A DNA stretch of 64,000 bases from Siminovitchia sp047228825 (GTDB lineage: Bacteria; Bacillota; Bacilli; Bacillales; Bacillaceae_C): positions 1 through 64,000 of the forward strand of contig NZ_JBFEGN010000003.1 in NCBI RefSeq assembly GCF_047228825.1, read 5' to 3'. Under the pieces are notes generated by a model. It was not told where the DNA came from. It saw nothing but the letters and a program-made list of their open reading frames with translations, and made no database searches. Positions 26,690-34,258 of the stretch are shown in pieces (within the stretch, counting starts at the first letter, position 1; each line of letters begins with the position of its first letter). The position numbers and the translations under genes are program-made.

Positions 26690-27296
26690 CAATCGGTTCT
26701 GCACTTTCTTTCTTTTTATGAAGTACAACAAACTTGTCCATATCTTGTTGATAGTTAAACATTTCTATTTCCAGCGGGCTTGGTTCTTCATTGATTCTCT
26801 TTTTGAATAAATGATTAAAAAAGAGGATCATGCCTATACCCAGTCCAATCGAATATGGAATTTGCAGCAAATACGGCCTGTCGTTTTTTGTTCCGGTCAG
26901 CATCCAATACAGCTTTTGGTGAAGTGCCTGCATGCTTGTCTCTTCATGGAAGTTCATAATCGTAAGCCCAGAACCGACAAACAGGAGCAGCCAGACAGCG
27001 ATGAATAACGGAAAATTGGTCTTTGATTTTTTCACAAATTCAATAATCGTTTCCTCCGGTCCAACTGTTTGAATCTCGATTTTCGGAAATTGCCGTCCAA
27101 TCTTTTCTATGACCGTTAATGCATCGATAACAATGAATTTATTTTCCCCGCCTGTTTTCACATGCAGTTCCAGTTCATTTAATGTTTGCAGCATATGTTC
27201 CGGGGCAATGATGCCGGCAATGTCACCGAGCCTGATGGTCCGATTTTCTTTTATTTCCACCCGGTGTCTCATTTGAATGTATATGATATCCTCCAT
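26679..27296 (-). CDS. spoVAA: stage V sporulation protein AA
   Basis: 205 residues. An N-terminal soluble domain starting MEDIIYIQMRHRVEIKENRTI is followed by two membrane segments near residues 105-125 and 140-165 (approximate). First gene of the spoVA operon. The start at 27296 follows GGGAAGTGG. A sigma-G promoter lies just upstream. Confidence 0.92.
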   Translation of the reverse strand: MEDIIYIQMRHRVEIKENRTIRLGDIAGIIAPEHMLQTLNELELHVKTGGENKFIVIDALTVIEKIGRQFPKIEIQTVGPEETIIEFVKKSKTNFPLFIAVWLLLFVGSGLTIMNFHEETSMQALHQKLYWMLTGTKNDRPYLLQIPYSIGLGIGMILFFNHLFKKRINEEPSPLEIEMFNYQQDMDKFVVLHKKKESAEPIDDR

Positions 27297-27326
27297 TTTT
27301 CCACTTCCCAATACATTTGTGTCGTT

Positions 27327-27357
27327 TATTATGCTGCAAAACGGGAATGTTCATGCA
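27327..27357 (-). promoter_or_regulatory. sigma-G promoter of the spoVA operon
   Basis: On the minus strand TGCATG (27357-27352) and CATAATA (27333-27327) are separated by 18 bases. They fit the sigma-G pattern (gnATr, then cATnnTA). spoVA is a known forespore sigma-G operon. Confidence 0.65.
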
Positions 27358-27372
27358 TCCGGATTGGACCAT

Positions 27373-27407
27373 AAAAAAAAACGCATGGACTACGTGGCAT
27401 CCATACG
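27373..27407 (-). terminator. terminator overlapping the end of sigF
   Basis: On the minus strand CGTATGGA pairs with TCCATGCG (one G-T pair) and is followed by nine T. It separates the spoIIA operon from spoVA. Confidence 0.75.
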
Positions 27408-28151
27408 CTCTTTCATTTGCTCCAATATTTTCTTTTCAAGACGGGAAACCTGCACTTGCGAAATGTCCAGCCGCTTGGCCACTTCCGATTGGGTTTGGTC
27501 TTTATAATATCTTAAATAGACGATCAGCCGCTCCCGTTCATCCAGGCCCCGAATGGCTTCCTCAAGGGCTATTTTGTCAAACCATTTATGTTCAGCCTGG
27601 TCGGAAAGCTGATCCATCAATGTAATGGGGTCGCCGTCGTTTTCATAGACGGTTTCATGAATGGAAGCGGGAGATCTGCCCGCATCCTGTGCCATGAGGA
27701 TATCTTCAACCGTTACGCCGAGTTGGTCTGCAATTTCGGTAACTGTAGGGACTCTGCCATTTTTCTTTGCAAGCTCATCTTTCGTCCTTCTGATTTTATT
27801 GCTTAATTCTTTTAGCGACCTGCTCACCTTGACCGTGCCATCATCACGGATAAACCGTTGAATTTCCCCGATAATCATCGGAACGGCATACGTTGAAAAT
27901 TTCACATCATAGGAAAGATCAAATTTGTCAACGGACTTTAAAAGCCCAATGCTGCCGATTTGAAATAAGTCGTCCGGCTCGTACCCCCGGTTTAAAAATC
28001 GCTGGACAACCGACCAGACAAGCCGCATGTTTTTTTCCACGAGCAAATCCCTTGCTTCCTGGTCACCAGCCTGGCTTCTTTTTATATATTCCTTTACTTC
28101 CTCGTCCGTTAAAAAAGAGGCATTTGCATTTTTTTTAAGTTCCACATCCAT
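27390..28151 (-). CDS. sigF: forespore sigma factor F
   Basis: 253 residues. Region 2 contains DDLFQIGSIGLLKSVDKFD and region 4 contains SQVQVSRLEKKIL. It directs the first forespore-specific transcription and is held inactive by SpoIIAB. Last gene of spoIIAA-spoIIAB-sigF, 12 bases after spoIIAB. Confidence 0.97.
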   Translation of the reverse strand: MDVELKKNANASFLTDEEVKEYIKRSQAGDQEARDLLVEKNMRLVWSVVQRFLNRGYEPDDLFQIGSIGLLKSVDKFDLSYDVKFSTYAVPMIIGEIQRFIRDDGTVKVSRSLKELSNKIRRTKDELAKKNGRVPTVTEIADQLGVTVEDILMAQDAGRSPASIHETVYENDGDPITLMDQLSDQAEHKWFDKIALEEAIRGLDERERLIVYLRYYKDQTQSEVAKRLDISQVQVSRLEKKILEQMKERMDAT

Positions 28152-28163
28152 AGGCGCGGCTCC

Positions 28164-28604
28164 TTAATTGCATAACGCTTTATTTTTCGTTAAATACTTG
28201 ATTAAGCGAATGGTTGTACCTGTACCAGGGTGTGATTCAATTTCCAGGTGATCCGTAAAATTTTCCATAATGGTAAAGCCCATGCCGGACCGTTCCATTT
28301 CCGGCTTCGTTGTGAACAGCGGCTGCCTGGCTTCTTCAATATCAGGAATTCCGACACCGTTATCCCGTATCACCAAATCGACCTTTCCATCCTCAATGGC
28401 AGCGGAAATATACACAATTCCTGCCGGATTTTGTTCGTAGCCGTGGATGATGGCATTTGTAACAGCTTCCGACACGACTGTCTTCATTTCAGTCAATTCA
28501 TCCATCGTCGGATCGAGTTGAGCGACAAAAGCGGCAACAGTCACTCTGGCAAATGATTCATTTTGGCTGAGTGCGCTAAATTGAATTTGCATCTCGTTCC
28601 TCAT
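28164..28604 (-). CDS. spoIIAB: anti-sigma F factor and protein kinase SpoIIAB
   Basis: 146 residues, GHKL ATPase fold. It has VSEAVTNAIIHGYE (N box), DNGVGIPD (G1) and SGMGFTIMENF (G2). It binds sigma-F and phosphorylates SpoIIAA. The start MRNEMQIQFSALSQNESF at 28604 matches B. subtilis; it follows the spoIIAA stop by 1 base. Confidence 0.96.
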   Translation of the reverse strand: MRNEMQIQFSALSQNESFARVTVAAFVAQLDPTMDELTEMKTVVSEAVTNAIIHGYEQNPAGIVYISAAIEDGKVDLVIRDNGVGIPDIEEARQPLFTTKPEMERSGMGFTIMENFTDHLEIESHPGTGTTIRLIKYLTKNKALCN

Positions 28605-28605
28605 C

Positions 28606-28956
28606 TTACGCAACCCCCAATCTTTTGAGTGCAAATTGCTCTGAAGATTCCAGTCGGACAATTTTAAAAAGGCCGGACATTTCAAACAACCTTTTTACCG
28701 GCGGAGAAATGGAGCAGACAACCATTTCTCCTTGTTTCAGTTTGACTTCCTTATATCGGCCAAGGATTACCCCGAGCCCCGAGCTGTCCATAAAGGCAAG
28801 CTTTTCAAGATTCAGAACGAGATGTAAAATATCATTTTCTTCCATTTCTGCGCTAATCTTGTCCCGCAGCATTCCGGCGGTGTGATGATCCAGCTCCCCG
28901 GATAGACGAATGCACAAAACATCTTGTTTTACTTCCATATCCATTGTCAAACCCAC
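28606..28956 (-). CDS. spoIIAA: anti-anti-sigma factor SpoIIAA
   Basis: 116 residues, STAS fold. The phosphorylatable Ser is in FMDSSGLGVILGRYKE. When dephosphorylated it frees sigma-F from SpoIIAB. The GTG start at 28956 follows AAGGAGG. A sigma-H promoter and a Spo0A-box-like site lie upstream. Confidence 0.96.
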   Translation of the reverse strand: MGLTMDMEVKQDVLCIRLSGELDHHTAGMLRDKISAEMEENDILHLVLNLEKLAFMDSSGLGVILGRYKEVKLKQGEMVVCSISPPVKRLFEMSGLFKIVRLESSEQFALKRLGVA

Positions 28957-28989
28957 TATGCACAGCCTCCTTAAATGTCGATAGTGAGT

Positions 28990-29019
28990 TAATTCTATTT
29001 TGAAGTTCCCGATTCCTTC
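28990..29019 (-). promoter_or_regulatory. sigma-H promoter of the spoIIA operon, with Spo0A box
   Basis: On the minus strand GAAGGAATC (29019-29011) and ATAGAATTA (28998-28990) are separated by 12 bases, a good match to RNAGGAWWW-N12-RNNGAATWW. TAGCGAA at 29048-29042 matches six of seven positions of the Spo0A box TGNCGAA. Both agree with the known control of spoIIA by sigma-H and phosphorylated Spo0A. Confidence 0.75.
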
Positions 29020-29065
29020 CTCGTGACAAAACTAGAAACTATTCGCTAAAGTATTTCAATTATCG

Positions 29066-30232
29066 TTATTTTATCTGTGTAAATAACCCGAAAGATCGCT
29101 TATACAACTGCCACCAAGTTGCTTTTTCCACATCTTTTTCAACGACAAGCGGAGCGGACAGCAATTGTTTTCCGTCTTTTTGAATGATGATCCTTCCAAC
29201 TTCGTCACCTTTTCTTAATGGAGCCTTGAGGTTTTTATTCAACTTCACTTTCGTTTGAAAGTCTTTTGCTTCTTCTCCTTTTTTCGTCAAAATGGAAATG
29301 GGCTCTCCTGTCAATGCGTTAACTTCCTTCAACGATCCTTTGCTGATTTTCGCTTTTCCAAGTACCTTTCCTTTGGGATAAAGAGAATGGGAAGCGTATT
29401 GCGAAAAAGCATAGTCCAGCATTTTTGTAATTTGGGCATTTCTGCTTTTGGAGGTCGGCGCCCCAAACACGACGGCAATGACGCGCATCCCGTCTTTTTT
29501 CGCAGTGGCCGTGAGGCAATACTTCGCTTCACTCGTAAAACCCGTTTTTAACCCGTCCACTCCCGGATAAAAACGGACGAGTTTGTTCGTATTGACAAGC
29601 CAAAATTTTTTATCTGTATCTTCACGCAAATACGATTCATACAGCTTGGTGAAATTTGTAATCTCTTCATGTTTTAACAATTCTTTTGCCATCATCGCCA
29701 TATCATGGGCCGTACTGTAATGATCTTTCGCTGTCAAACCTGTCGGATTTTGAAATTTTGTATCTTTCAATCCCAATTCTGCTGCCCGCTTGTTCATTTT
29801 TTCTACAAACGCTTCTTCACTCCCCGCAATCCGTTCGGCGAGTGCGACAGAGGCATCATTTGCCGAGGCAATGGCGATGCCAAGCAACAGTTCCTTCACT
29901 GTCATTTCTTCACCAGCCTCAAGAAAGATTTGTGATCCCCCCATCGAGGCGGCATGCTCACTCGTTCTGACTTTTTCATCAAGCTTGAGCTGGCCGCTGT
30001 CGAGCGCCTCCATAACGAGCAGCATCGTCATCACCTTTGTCATCGATGCAGGCGGCAGTTTTTCGTGGCTGTTTTTCTCGTATAAAACGGTTCCTGTACC
30101 CCGCTCAATTAAAATGGCCGATTTTGAATCATCCGATAGTTCAGTTTTTTTCTCGGCTGCCGATACGGGATCCGATATAAAAGCAGCGGCAAAAAGCAAT
30201 AAAGATAAGAATACTGCGGTGAATCTCTTCAT
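29066..30232 (-). CDS. dacF: D-alanyl-D-alanine carboxypeptidase DacF
   Basis: 388 residues. A signal peptide (about 1-25, SAAEKK cleavage region) is followed by the carboxypeptidase domain with ASMTKVM (SxxK), IASANDA (SxN) and DGLKTGFT (KTG), then a beta-rich C-terminal domain with an amphipathic membrane-binding tail. In B. subtilis it is made in the forespore and adjusts cortex cross-linking. It lies upstream of spoIIAA in the same direction; a purine nucleoside phosphorylase gene usually found next to it is missing. Confidence 0.94.
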   Translation of the reverse strand: MKRFTAVFLSLLLFAAAFISDPVSAAEKKTELSDDSKSAILIERGTGTVLYEKNSHEKLPPASMTKVMTMLLVMEALDSGQLKLDEKVRTSEHAASMGGSQIFLEAGEEMTVKELLLGIAIASANDASVALAERIAGSEEAFVEKMNKRAAELGLKDTKFQNPTGLTAKDHYSTAHDMAMMAKELLKHEEITNFTKLYESYLREDTDKKFWLVNTNKLVRFYPGVDGLKTGFTSEAKYCLTATAKKDGMRVIAVVFGAPTSKSRNAQITKMLDYAFSQYASHSLYPKGKVLGKAKISKGSLKEVNALTGEPISILTKKGEEAKDFQTKVKLNKNLKAPLRKGDEVGRIIIQKDGKQLLSAPLVVEKDVEKATWWQLYKRSFGLFTQIK

Positions 30233-30349
30233 CCTAACCCCTCCAATTATTCTTTTAAAACCGGGAAAGTTTACCAGCTATCCCCATTGTCTCCTGGAAG
30301 CATTTTTTTATACGATGTTTTAAAAAAATAATCGGCCAAACAAATCATT

Positions 30350-30380
30350 AACGCCAGGAGACAATATGTCTCCTGGCGTT
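30350..30380 (-). terminator. 14-bp perfect terminator after deoB
   Basis: AACGCCAGGAGACA (30350-30363) pairs with TGTCTCCTGGCGTT (30367-30380) around a 3-base loop. Half of the arm (TGTCTCCTGG) recurs at 30288-30297. Confidence 0.75.
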
Positions 30381-30387
30381 TCATCGG

Positions 30388-31575
30388 TTATTGGGGCTCC
30401 TCCATTAACAATTCCAAAAAGCTGTTCCCGGCTCCGGTCCATTTCACCCGGAAGTTGGCGGCCACTGTTGCGCCGACATCCGCGAAAGATTTGCGGATTG
30501 GCAGCTCGCCCCCGCTCAGGAACCTTTTTGAGTAAACCAACAGAGGAACATATTCTCTTGTATGGTCGGTTCCATGATGGGTCGGATCATTGCCATGATC
30601 CGCAGTGATGATCAATAAATCATCGTCTTTCAATCTGGCGAATATTTCCGGAAGCCGCTCATCAAACTGTTCGAGCGCTTTGGCGTACCCTTTTGGATCA
30701 CGCCTGTGCCCATATTTGGCATCAAAGTCAACAAGATTGATAAAGCTGATCCCGTTAAAGTCTCTTTCCATCGTTTCTATCAGCCTGTCGACCCCTTCCA
30801 TATTGGAAGTTGTCCGGATTGACTCGGTGATTCCTTCCCCGTCGTAAATATCATGTATTTTTCCGATCGCAATCACGTCCAGGCCGGCATCAAGCAAATG
30901 ATTCAGGACGGTTGGCTTGAACGGCTTTAAAGCATAGTCATGGCGGTTGGCGGTTCTTTGAAAATGGCCGGGTGTTCCAATAAATGGCCGGGCAATGACA
31001 CGCCCCACTTTAAATTCGTCCGCCAAAGTAATTTCCCGCGCTTTTTTACAAATTTCATACAGCTCCCCAAGCGGAATCACTTCTTCATGGGCCGCGATTT
31101 GCAAAACAGAATCGGCAGAGGTATAAACGATCAAAGCACCGGTTTTCATTTGTTCCGGCCCAAGCCTTTCAATGATCTCCGTTCCGCTGGCCGGGATATT
31201 GCCAATAATCGACCTGCCCGATGCTTTTTCCAGCTGGGTGATCAACAACTCCGGGAATCCATTTGGAAATACTTTAAATGGATGGCTCGTAATTAAACCC
31301 ATTAATTCCCAATGCCCTGTCATCGTATCTTTTCCCATGGACGCTTCCCGCATCTTTGTATAATAGGCAAGGGGCGGATCGGCCTTCTCGATTCCTTTGA
31401 TTTCCTTTATATTGGAGAGGCCAAGCCTGCCCATATTGGGCATCTTTAAGCCGTTCATTTTTTCGGCGATATGTCCAAGCGTGTCTGCGCCTATGTCTCC
31501 GAAATCCTTTGCATCCGGCGCTTCTCCTATTCCGACAGAATCTAAAACGATGATATGAATTCTTTTGTATGACAT
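30388..31575 (-). CDS. deoB: phosphopentomutase
   Basis: 395 residues, alkaline-phosphatase superfamily. Metal and phosphate residues are in VLDSVGIGEAPDA, TSADSVLQIAAHEE and ITADHGNDPTHHGTDHTRE. It interconverts (deoxy)ribose 1- and 5-phosphates in nucleoside use. The ATG at 31575 (MSYKRIHII) follows GGAGG by 8 bases. Confidence 0.96.
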   Translation of the reverse strand: MSYKRIHIIVLDSVGIGEAPDAKDFGDIGADTLGHIAEKMNGLKMPNMGRLGLSNIKEIKGIEKADPPLAYYTKMREASMGKDTMTGHWELMGLITSHPFKVFPNGFPELLITQLEKASGRSIIGNIPASGTEIIERLGPEQMKTGALIVYTSADSVLQIAAHEEVIPLGELYEICKKAREITLADEFKVGRVIARPFIGTPGHFQRTANRHDYALKPFKPTVLNHLLDAGLDVIAIGKIHDIYDGEGITESIRTTSNMEGVDRLIETMERDFNGISFINLVDFDAKYGHRRDPKGYAKALEQFDERLPEIFARLKDDDLLIITADHGNDPTHHGTDHTREYVPLLVYSKRFLSGGELPIRKSFADVGATVAANFRVKWTGAGNSFLELLMEEPQ

Positions 31576-31646
31576 TCCCTGGGCCTCCGTTTTTTTCAAA
31601 TTGTCGATCTAAAAGTATCATACCCTTACCAAGGCCATAAAAAAAC

Positions 31647-31662
31647 CGCTTTTCGCAAAGCG
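31647..31662 (-). terminator. terminator after xerD
   Basis: CGCTTT and AAAGCG form a stem with a 4-base loop, followed on the minus strand by GGTTTTTTT. Confidence 0.65.
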
Positions 31663-31666
31663 ATTT

Positions 31667-32560
31667 TCAAGCGCGCGGGTGGTATTTGGCATACATATCT
31701 TTTAATCTCTTTTTTGAAACATGTGTATATATTTGAGTAGTGGATATGTCAGCATGACCGAGCATTTCCTGAACCGCTCTGAGATCGGCGCCATTTTCCA
31801 GCAGATGAGTGGCAAACGAATGCCTGAATGTGTGCGGAGTGATTTCTTTTTGGATGTTTGCCTTCTCGGCCATTTTTTTTACGTTTTTCCAAAACCCCTG
31901 CCTTGCCATCCGCTTTCCATGATGGTTTAAAAATAAGGCATTCGTTTTGTGTTTTTCTTTGCGCAATTTTGGCCTGGCATTTTGCAAGTATGATTCCACA
32001 GCCCCGATCGCCGCGGAACCGATCGGAATGATTCGTTCCTTGTTGCCCTTCCCGATGCAACGAACAAATCCGATCGTCAAATGAACATCATCCACATCCA
32101 GATTCAGCAGTTCGCTCACCCTTAGGCCTGCTCCATACAAAAGCTCAAGCATGGCCCGGTCACGCATGCCGAATACGGTTGTCGAATCAGGCGCTTCCAG
32201 CATCGATTGCACCTCATTGATGGACAAGACCTTCGGCAGCACTTTCTCTTGCTGCGGCGATTCGATATGGACCGTCGGATCTTGCCTTGCGACGCGTTCC
32301 CTCAGCAAAAATTGGTGAAAGGAGCGAATGGATGCGATATGCCTTGCCAGGGTCCTCGTTGATTTTCCTTCGCCCCTTAACTGGCCCAAAAATTGGATGA
32401 TATGCATTCTTGTAATATCATTATAATTTTTGAGCATGCAAATATTTTGAATATAGCCGAGATAGCTTTCCAAATCGCGTTCATAAGATTTTATCGTATT
32501 GTCTGCCAACCCCTTTTCCACAACCATAAAATGGATAAAATCTTGAAGTTCGTCTTTCAT
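31667..32560 (-). CDS. xerD: tyrosine recombinase XerD
   Basis: 297 residues. The N-terminal SAM-like domain is followed by the catalytic domain with Arg in GAGLRVSELLNL, Lys in CIGKGNKER, HTFRHSFATHLL, LGHADISTTQIYTHV (His and Tyr nucleophile). With XerC (CodV) it resolves chromosome dimers at dif. It follows yqzK by 5 bases. Confidence 0.96.
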   Translation of the reverse strand: MKDELQDFIHFMVVEKGLADNTIKSYERDLESYLGYIQNICMLKNYNDITRMHIIQFLGQLRGEGKSTRTLARHIASIRSFHQFLLRERVARQDPTVHIESPQQEKVLPKVLSINEVQSMLEAPDSTTVFGMRDRAMLELLYGAGLRVSELLNLDVDDVHLTIGFVRCIGKGNKERIIPIGSAAIGAVESYLQNARPKLRKEKHKTNALFLNHHGKRMARQGFWKNVKKMAEKANIQKEITPHTFRHSFATHLLENGADLRAVQEMLGHADISTTQIYTHVSKKRLKDMYAKYHPRA

Positions 32561-32565
32561 GTTCC

Positions 32566-32799
32566 CTACTCCCCATTTAAGTAAAAAAGCATGAGTCGGG
32601 AAAACCAGCCGCTTTTCTGGTCCCCGCCTTGCTGAATTACCTTGATGGCCGTTCCTTCCGGTTCGTCATAACGGCGATAATTTTCGTATTCCTGGCTTAT
32701 CAAAATCATACCATAATAAAATAAAATCGTGCATGCAGCAAACAATAAAAACACTCTGATGGTACCAAAAATCATCTTCAAAAAGCTTCCCATTTCCAC
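32566..32799 (-). CDS. yqzK: small membrane protein YqzK (DUF4227)
   Basis: 77 residues with one membrane segment (about 10-33) and a charged C-terminus. Its place between fur and xerD and its size match B. subtilis YqzK. Function unknown. The start is GTG at 32799 or the in-frame ATG two codons later; AAAGG lies nearby. Confidence 0.8.
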   Translation of the reverse strand: MEMGSFLKMIFGTIRVFLLFAACTILFYYGMILISQEYENYRRYDEPEGTAIKVIQQGGDQKSGWFSRLMLFYLNGE

Positions 32800-32891
32800 C
32801 CAACCTTTAAATCTTTTTTTCGAACAAATTCGTATTACAATGATATGCTCATCTTGTCCAAATTTATACCTTCAGGGTTGGGAAAACAAAA

Positions 32892-32923
32892 AACGCCTTT
32901 CCGTTAAATAGGAAAAAGGCGTT
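32892..32923 (-). terminator. terminator overlapping the end of fur
   Basis: AACGCCTTTCC and GGAAAAAGGCGTT pair with a small AA bulge; the hairpin on the minus strand ends in TTTTTTG. Confidence 0.65.
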
Positions 32924-33404
32924 ACTTTTCTTTATCATTTTTATGATTGCCTTTTTTGGGGTCCGGTTTTCCTTGACAGCGCCAGCATATCCCGTGAAAA
33001 GTCAATCGATGGTCTTTGATTTTAAAATTCCAGTCATGTTCGACGACTTTTTCCACATCACCAAGCAAATCCTCCTGAATTTCGTCGACTGCCCCGCACT
33101 CTATGCAGATGAGATGATGATGGAAATGATCGGCACCTTCTTGCCGCAAATCATATCGGGAAACCCCGTCCCCAAAATTAATTTTATCAACTACTTTTAA
33201 TTCGGTCAGAAGCTCCAGCGTCCTGTATACCGTAGCAAGGCCTATTTCCGGTGATTTTTCTTTAACCAGAAGATAAACGTCTTCCGCGCTCAAATGATCA
33301 TCTTCATGTTCGAGCAGCACCCTTACTGTGGCTTCACGCTGAGGAGTAAGCTTATAGCTTGCGGAATGCAATTGTTTCTTTATTCTTTCGATCCGGCTTT
33401 CCAT
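32922..33404 (-). CDS. fur: ferric uptake repressor Fur
   Basis: 160 residues. The winged-helix domain (TPQREATVRVLL to ATVYRTLELL) is followed by the metal-binding domain with HFHHHLICIECG and the structural CxxC pairs CIEC and CWRC. It represses iron uptake genes when iron is plentiful. The ATG at 33404 (MESRIERIKKQ) matches B. subtilis Fur and follows GGAGGAG; GTG at 33428 adds 8 residues. A PerR-like box lies upstream. Confidence 0.95.
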   Translation of the reverse strand: MESRIERIKKQLHSASYKLTPQREATVRVLLEHEDDHLSAEDVYLLVKEKSPEIGLATVYRTLELLTELKVVDKINFGDGVSRYDLRQEGADHFHHHLICIECGAVDEIQEDLLGDVEKVVEHDWNFKIKDHRLTFHGICWRCQGKPDPKKGNHKNDKEK

Positions 33405-33438
33405 TTTATGTATCTCCTCCCTCGCCACCGTCTTTTAT

Positions 33439-33482
33439 ATTATATCAGACAGAAGCGAATAATCAAATTAAAATTATTATAA
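33439..33482 (-). promoter_or_regulatory. fur promoter with PerR box
   Basis: The minus strand has TTGATT (33466-33461) and TATAAT (33444-33439) separated by 16 bases. Just upstream, TTATAATAATTTTAA (33482-33468) matches 14 of 15 positions of the PerR box TTATAATnATTATAA. In B. subtilis fur belongs to the PerR regulon. Confidence 0.75.
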
Positions 33483-33508
33483 AATGGAAGGAGGAATCAT
33501 TGAGAATA

Positions 33509-34156
33509 CTATCCGTTAAAGGAGGCCAGAATAGACTTCATCAACACTGGAGCTGCATAGGCTTCGATGCTGGCAGCCACTGTAATGACAGCAATAACGG
33601 CTATATACGACATAAAATATCGGGCAAATTCAGGAACGATCTGATATGAAAATCCCTGCCTGATAAAAATTTTTCTGATCAGTTTAATTGAAAACGCAAT
33701 CGACATCGCACCGATAAAAATATAAACCGGAATGATGAACAGATTTTGCGGCAGGAGTGTTGCGAAAGCCAACAATAATCCATTCCAGCCCATTTGATGG
33801 ACAAGAAAACCGACCGAAAATCCAATGGTGACCCCTTTTAGAAAAAGCAGGATTAAAATTAATGGAAATCCAATGATTGAAATGCCGAGCACCCACATCA
33901 GCCCGACAAATTTTACATTATGAAAGAAACTGATCTTTAACAGTTCTTCTGCCTCACCGATTTTTCCATCGGCAACTTGTCCAAAAAAATGATTCAAGTA
34001 ATAAAACAAATCTTCCTTTTGGACAGCGGACAAGTTGTTGACGATGACTGCCCCGAAAATGATCCCCATTACGAACAATATCATGATGAAACAGTAAATA
34101 GAAAAATAAAATTGGATGTGACGCGTGATAAAATTAGACGAAAACCGTTTCCGCAT
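33509..34156 (-). CDS. spoIIM: stage II sporulation protein M
   Basis: 215 residues with about five membrane segments. It recruits SpoIIP and SpoIID to remodel the septum during engulfment. Segments such as FKGVTIGFSVGFLV-like LKGVTIGFSVGFLVHQMGW and ATLLPQNLFIIP are typical. The ATG at 34156 follows GGAGG by 10 bases. Both the ribosome binding site and start codon are inside a long hairpin that overlaps a sigma-E promoter (34154-34217). Confidence 0.95.
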   Translation of the reverse strand: MRKRFSSNFITRHIQFYFSIYCFIMILFVMGIIFGAVIVNNLSAVQKEDLFYYLNHFFGQVADGKIGEAEELLKISFFHNVKFVGLMWVLGISIIGFPLILILLFLKGVTIGFSVGFLVHQMGWNGLLLAFATLLPQNLFIIPVYIFIGAMSIAFSIKLIRKIFIRQGFSYQIVPEFARYFMSYIAVIAVITVAASIEAYAAPVLMKSILASFNG

Positions 34157-34217
34157 ATGCTGCTTCCCTCCGTTCTACGATTGTTACATCTTATGAACGG
34201 GAAAAGCAGCATATGAC
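34154..34217 (-). promoter_or_regulatory. sigma-E promoter nested in an RBS-sequestering hairpin (spoIIM)
   Basis: On the minus strand GTCATATG (34217-34210) and CATAAGAT (34195-34188), 14 bases apart, form a sigma-E-like promoter; transcription should start near 34181. The same DNA is an inverted repeat: left arm 34215-34195 and right arm 34175-34154 pair over 21 bp with one bulged A, around a 19-base loop. The right arm contains the GGAGG and the ATG of spoIIM. A transcript from further upstream (yqxK/nudF) would fold and hide them. A sigma-E transcript starts in the loop, lacks the left arm and leaves them open. Confidence 0.7.
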
Positions 34218-34258
34218 TTAATGACAACAGGAATTTCTTTCCTGGACAAGATGGAAAA

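Noticed and set aside
34154..34215. spoIIM hairpin as an intrinsic terminator for yqxK
   Set aside because: No T-run follows the stem on the minus strand, and the right arm contains the spoIIM ribosome binding site and start codon.
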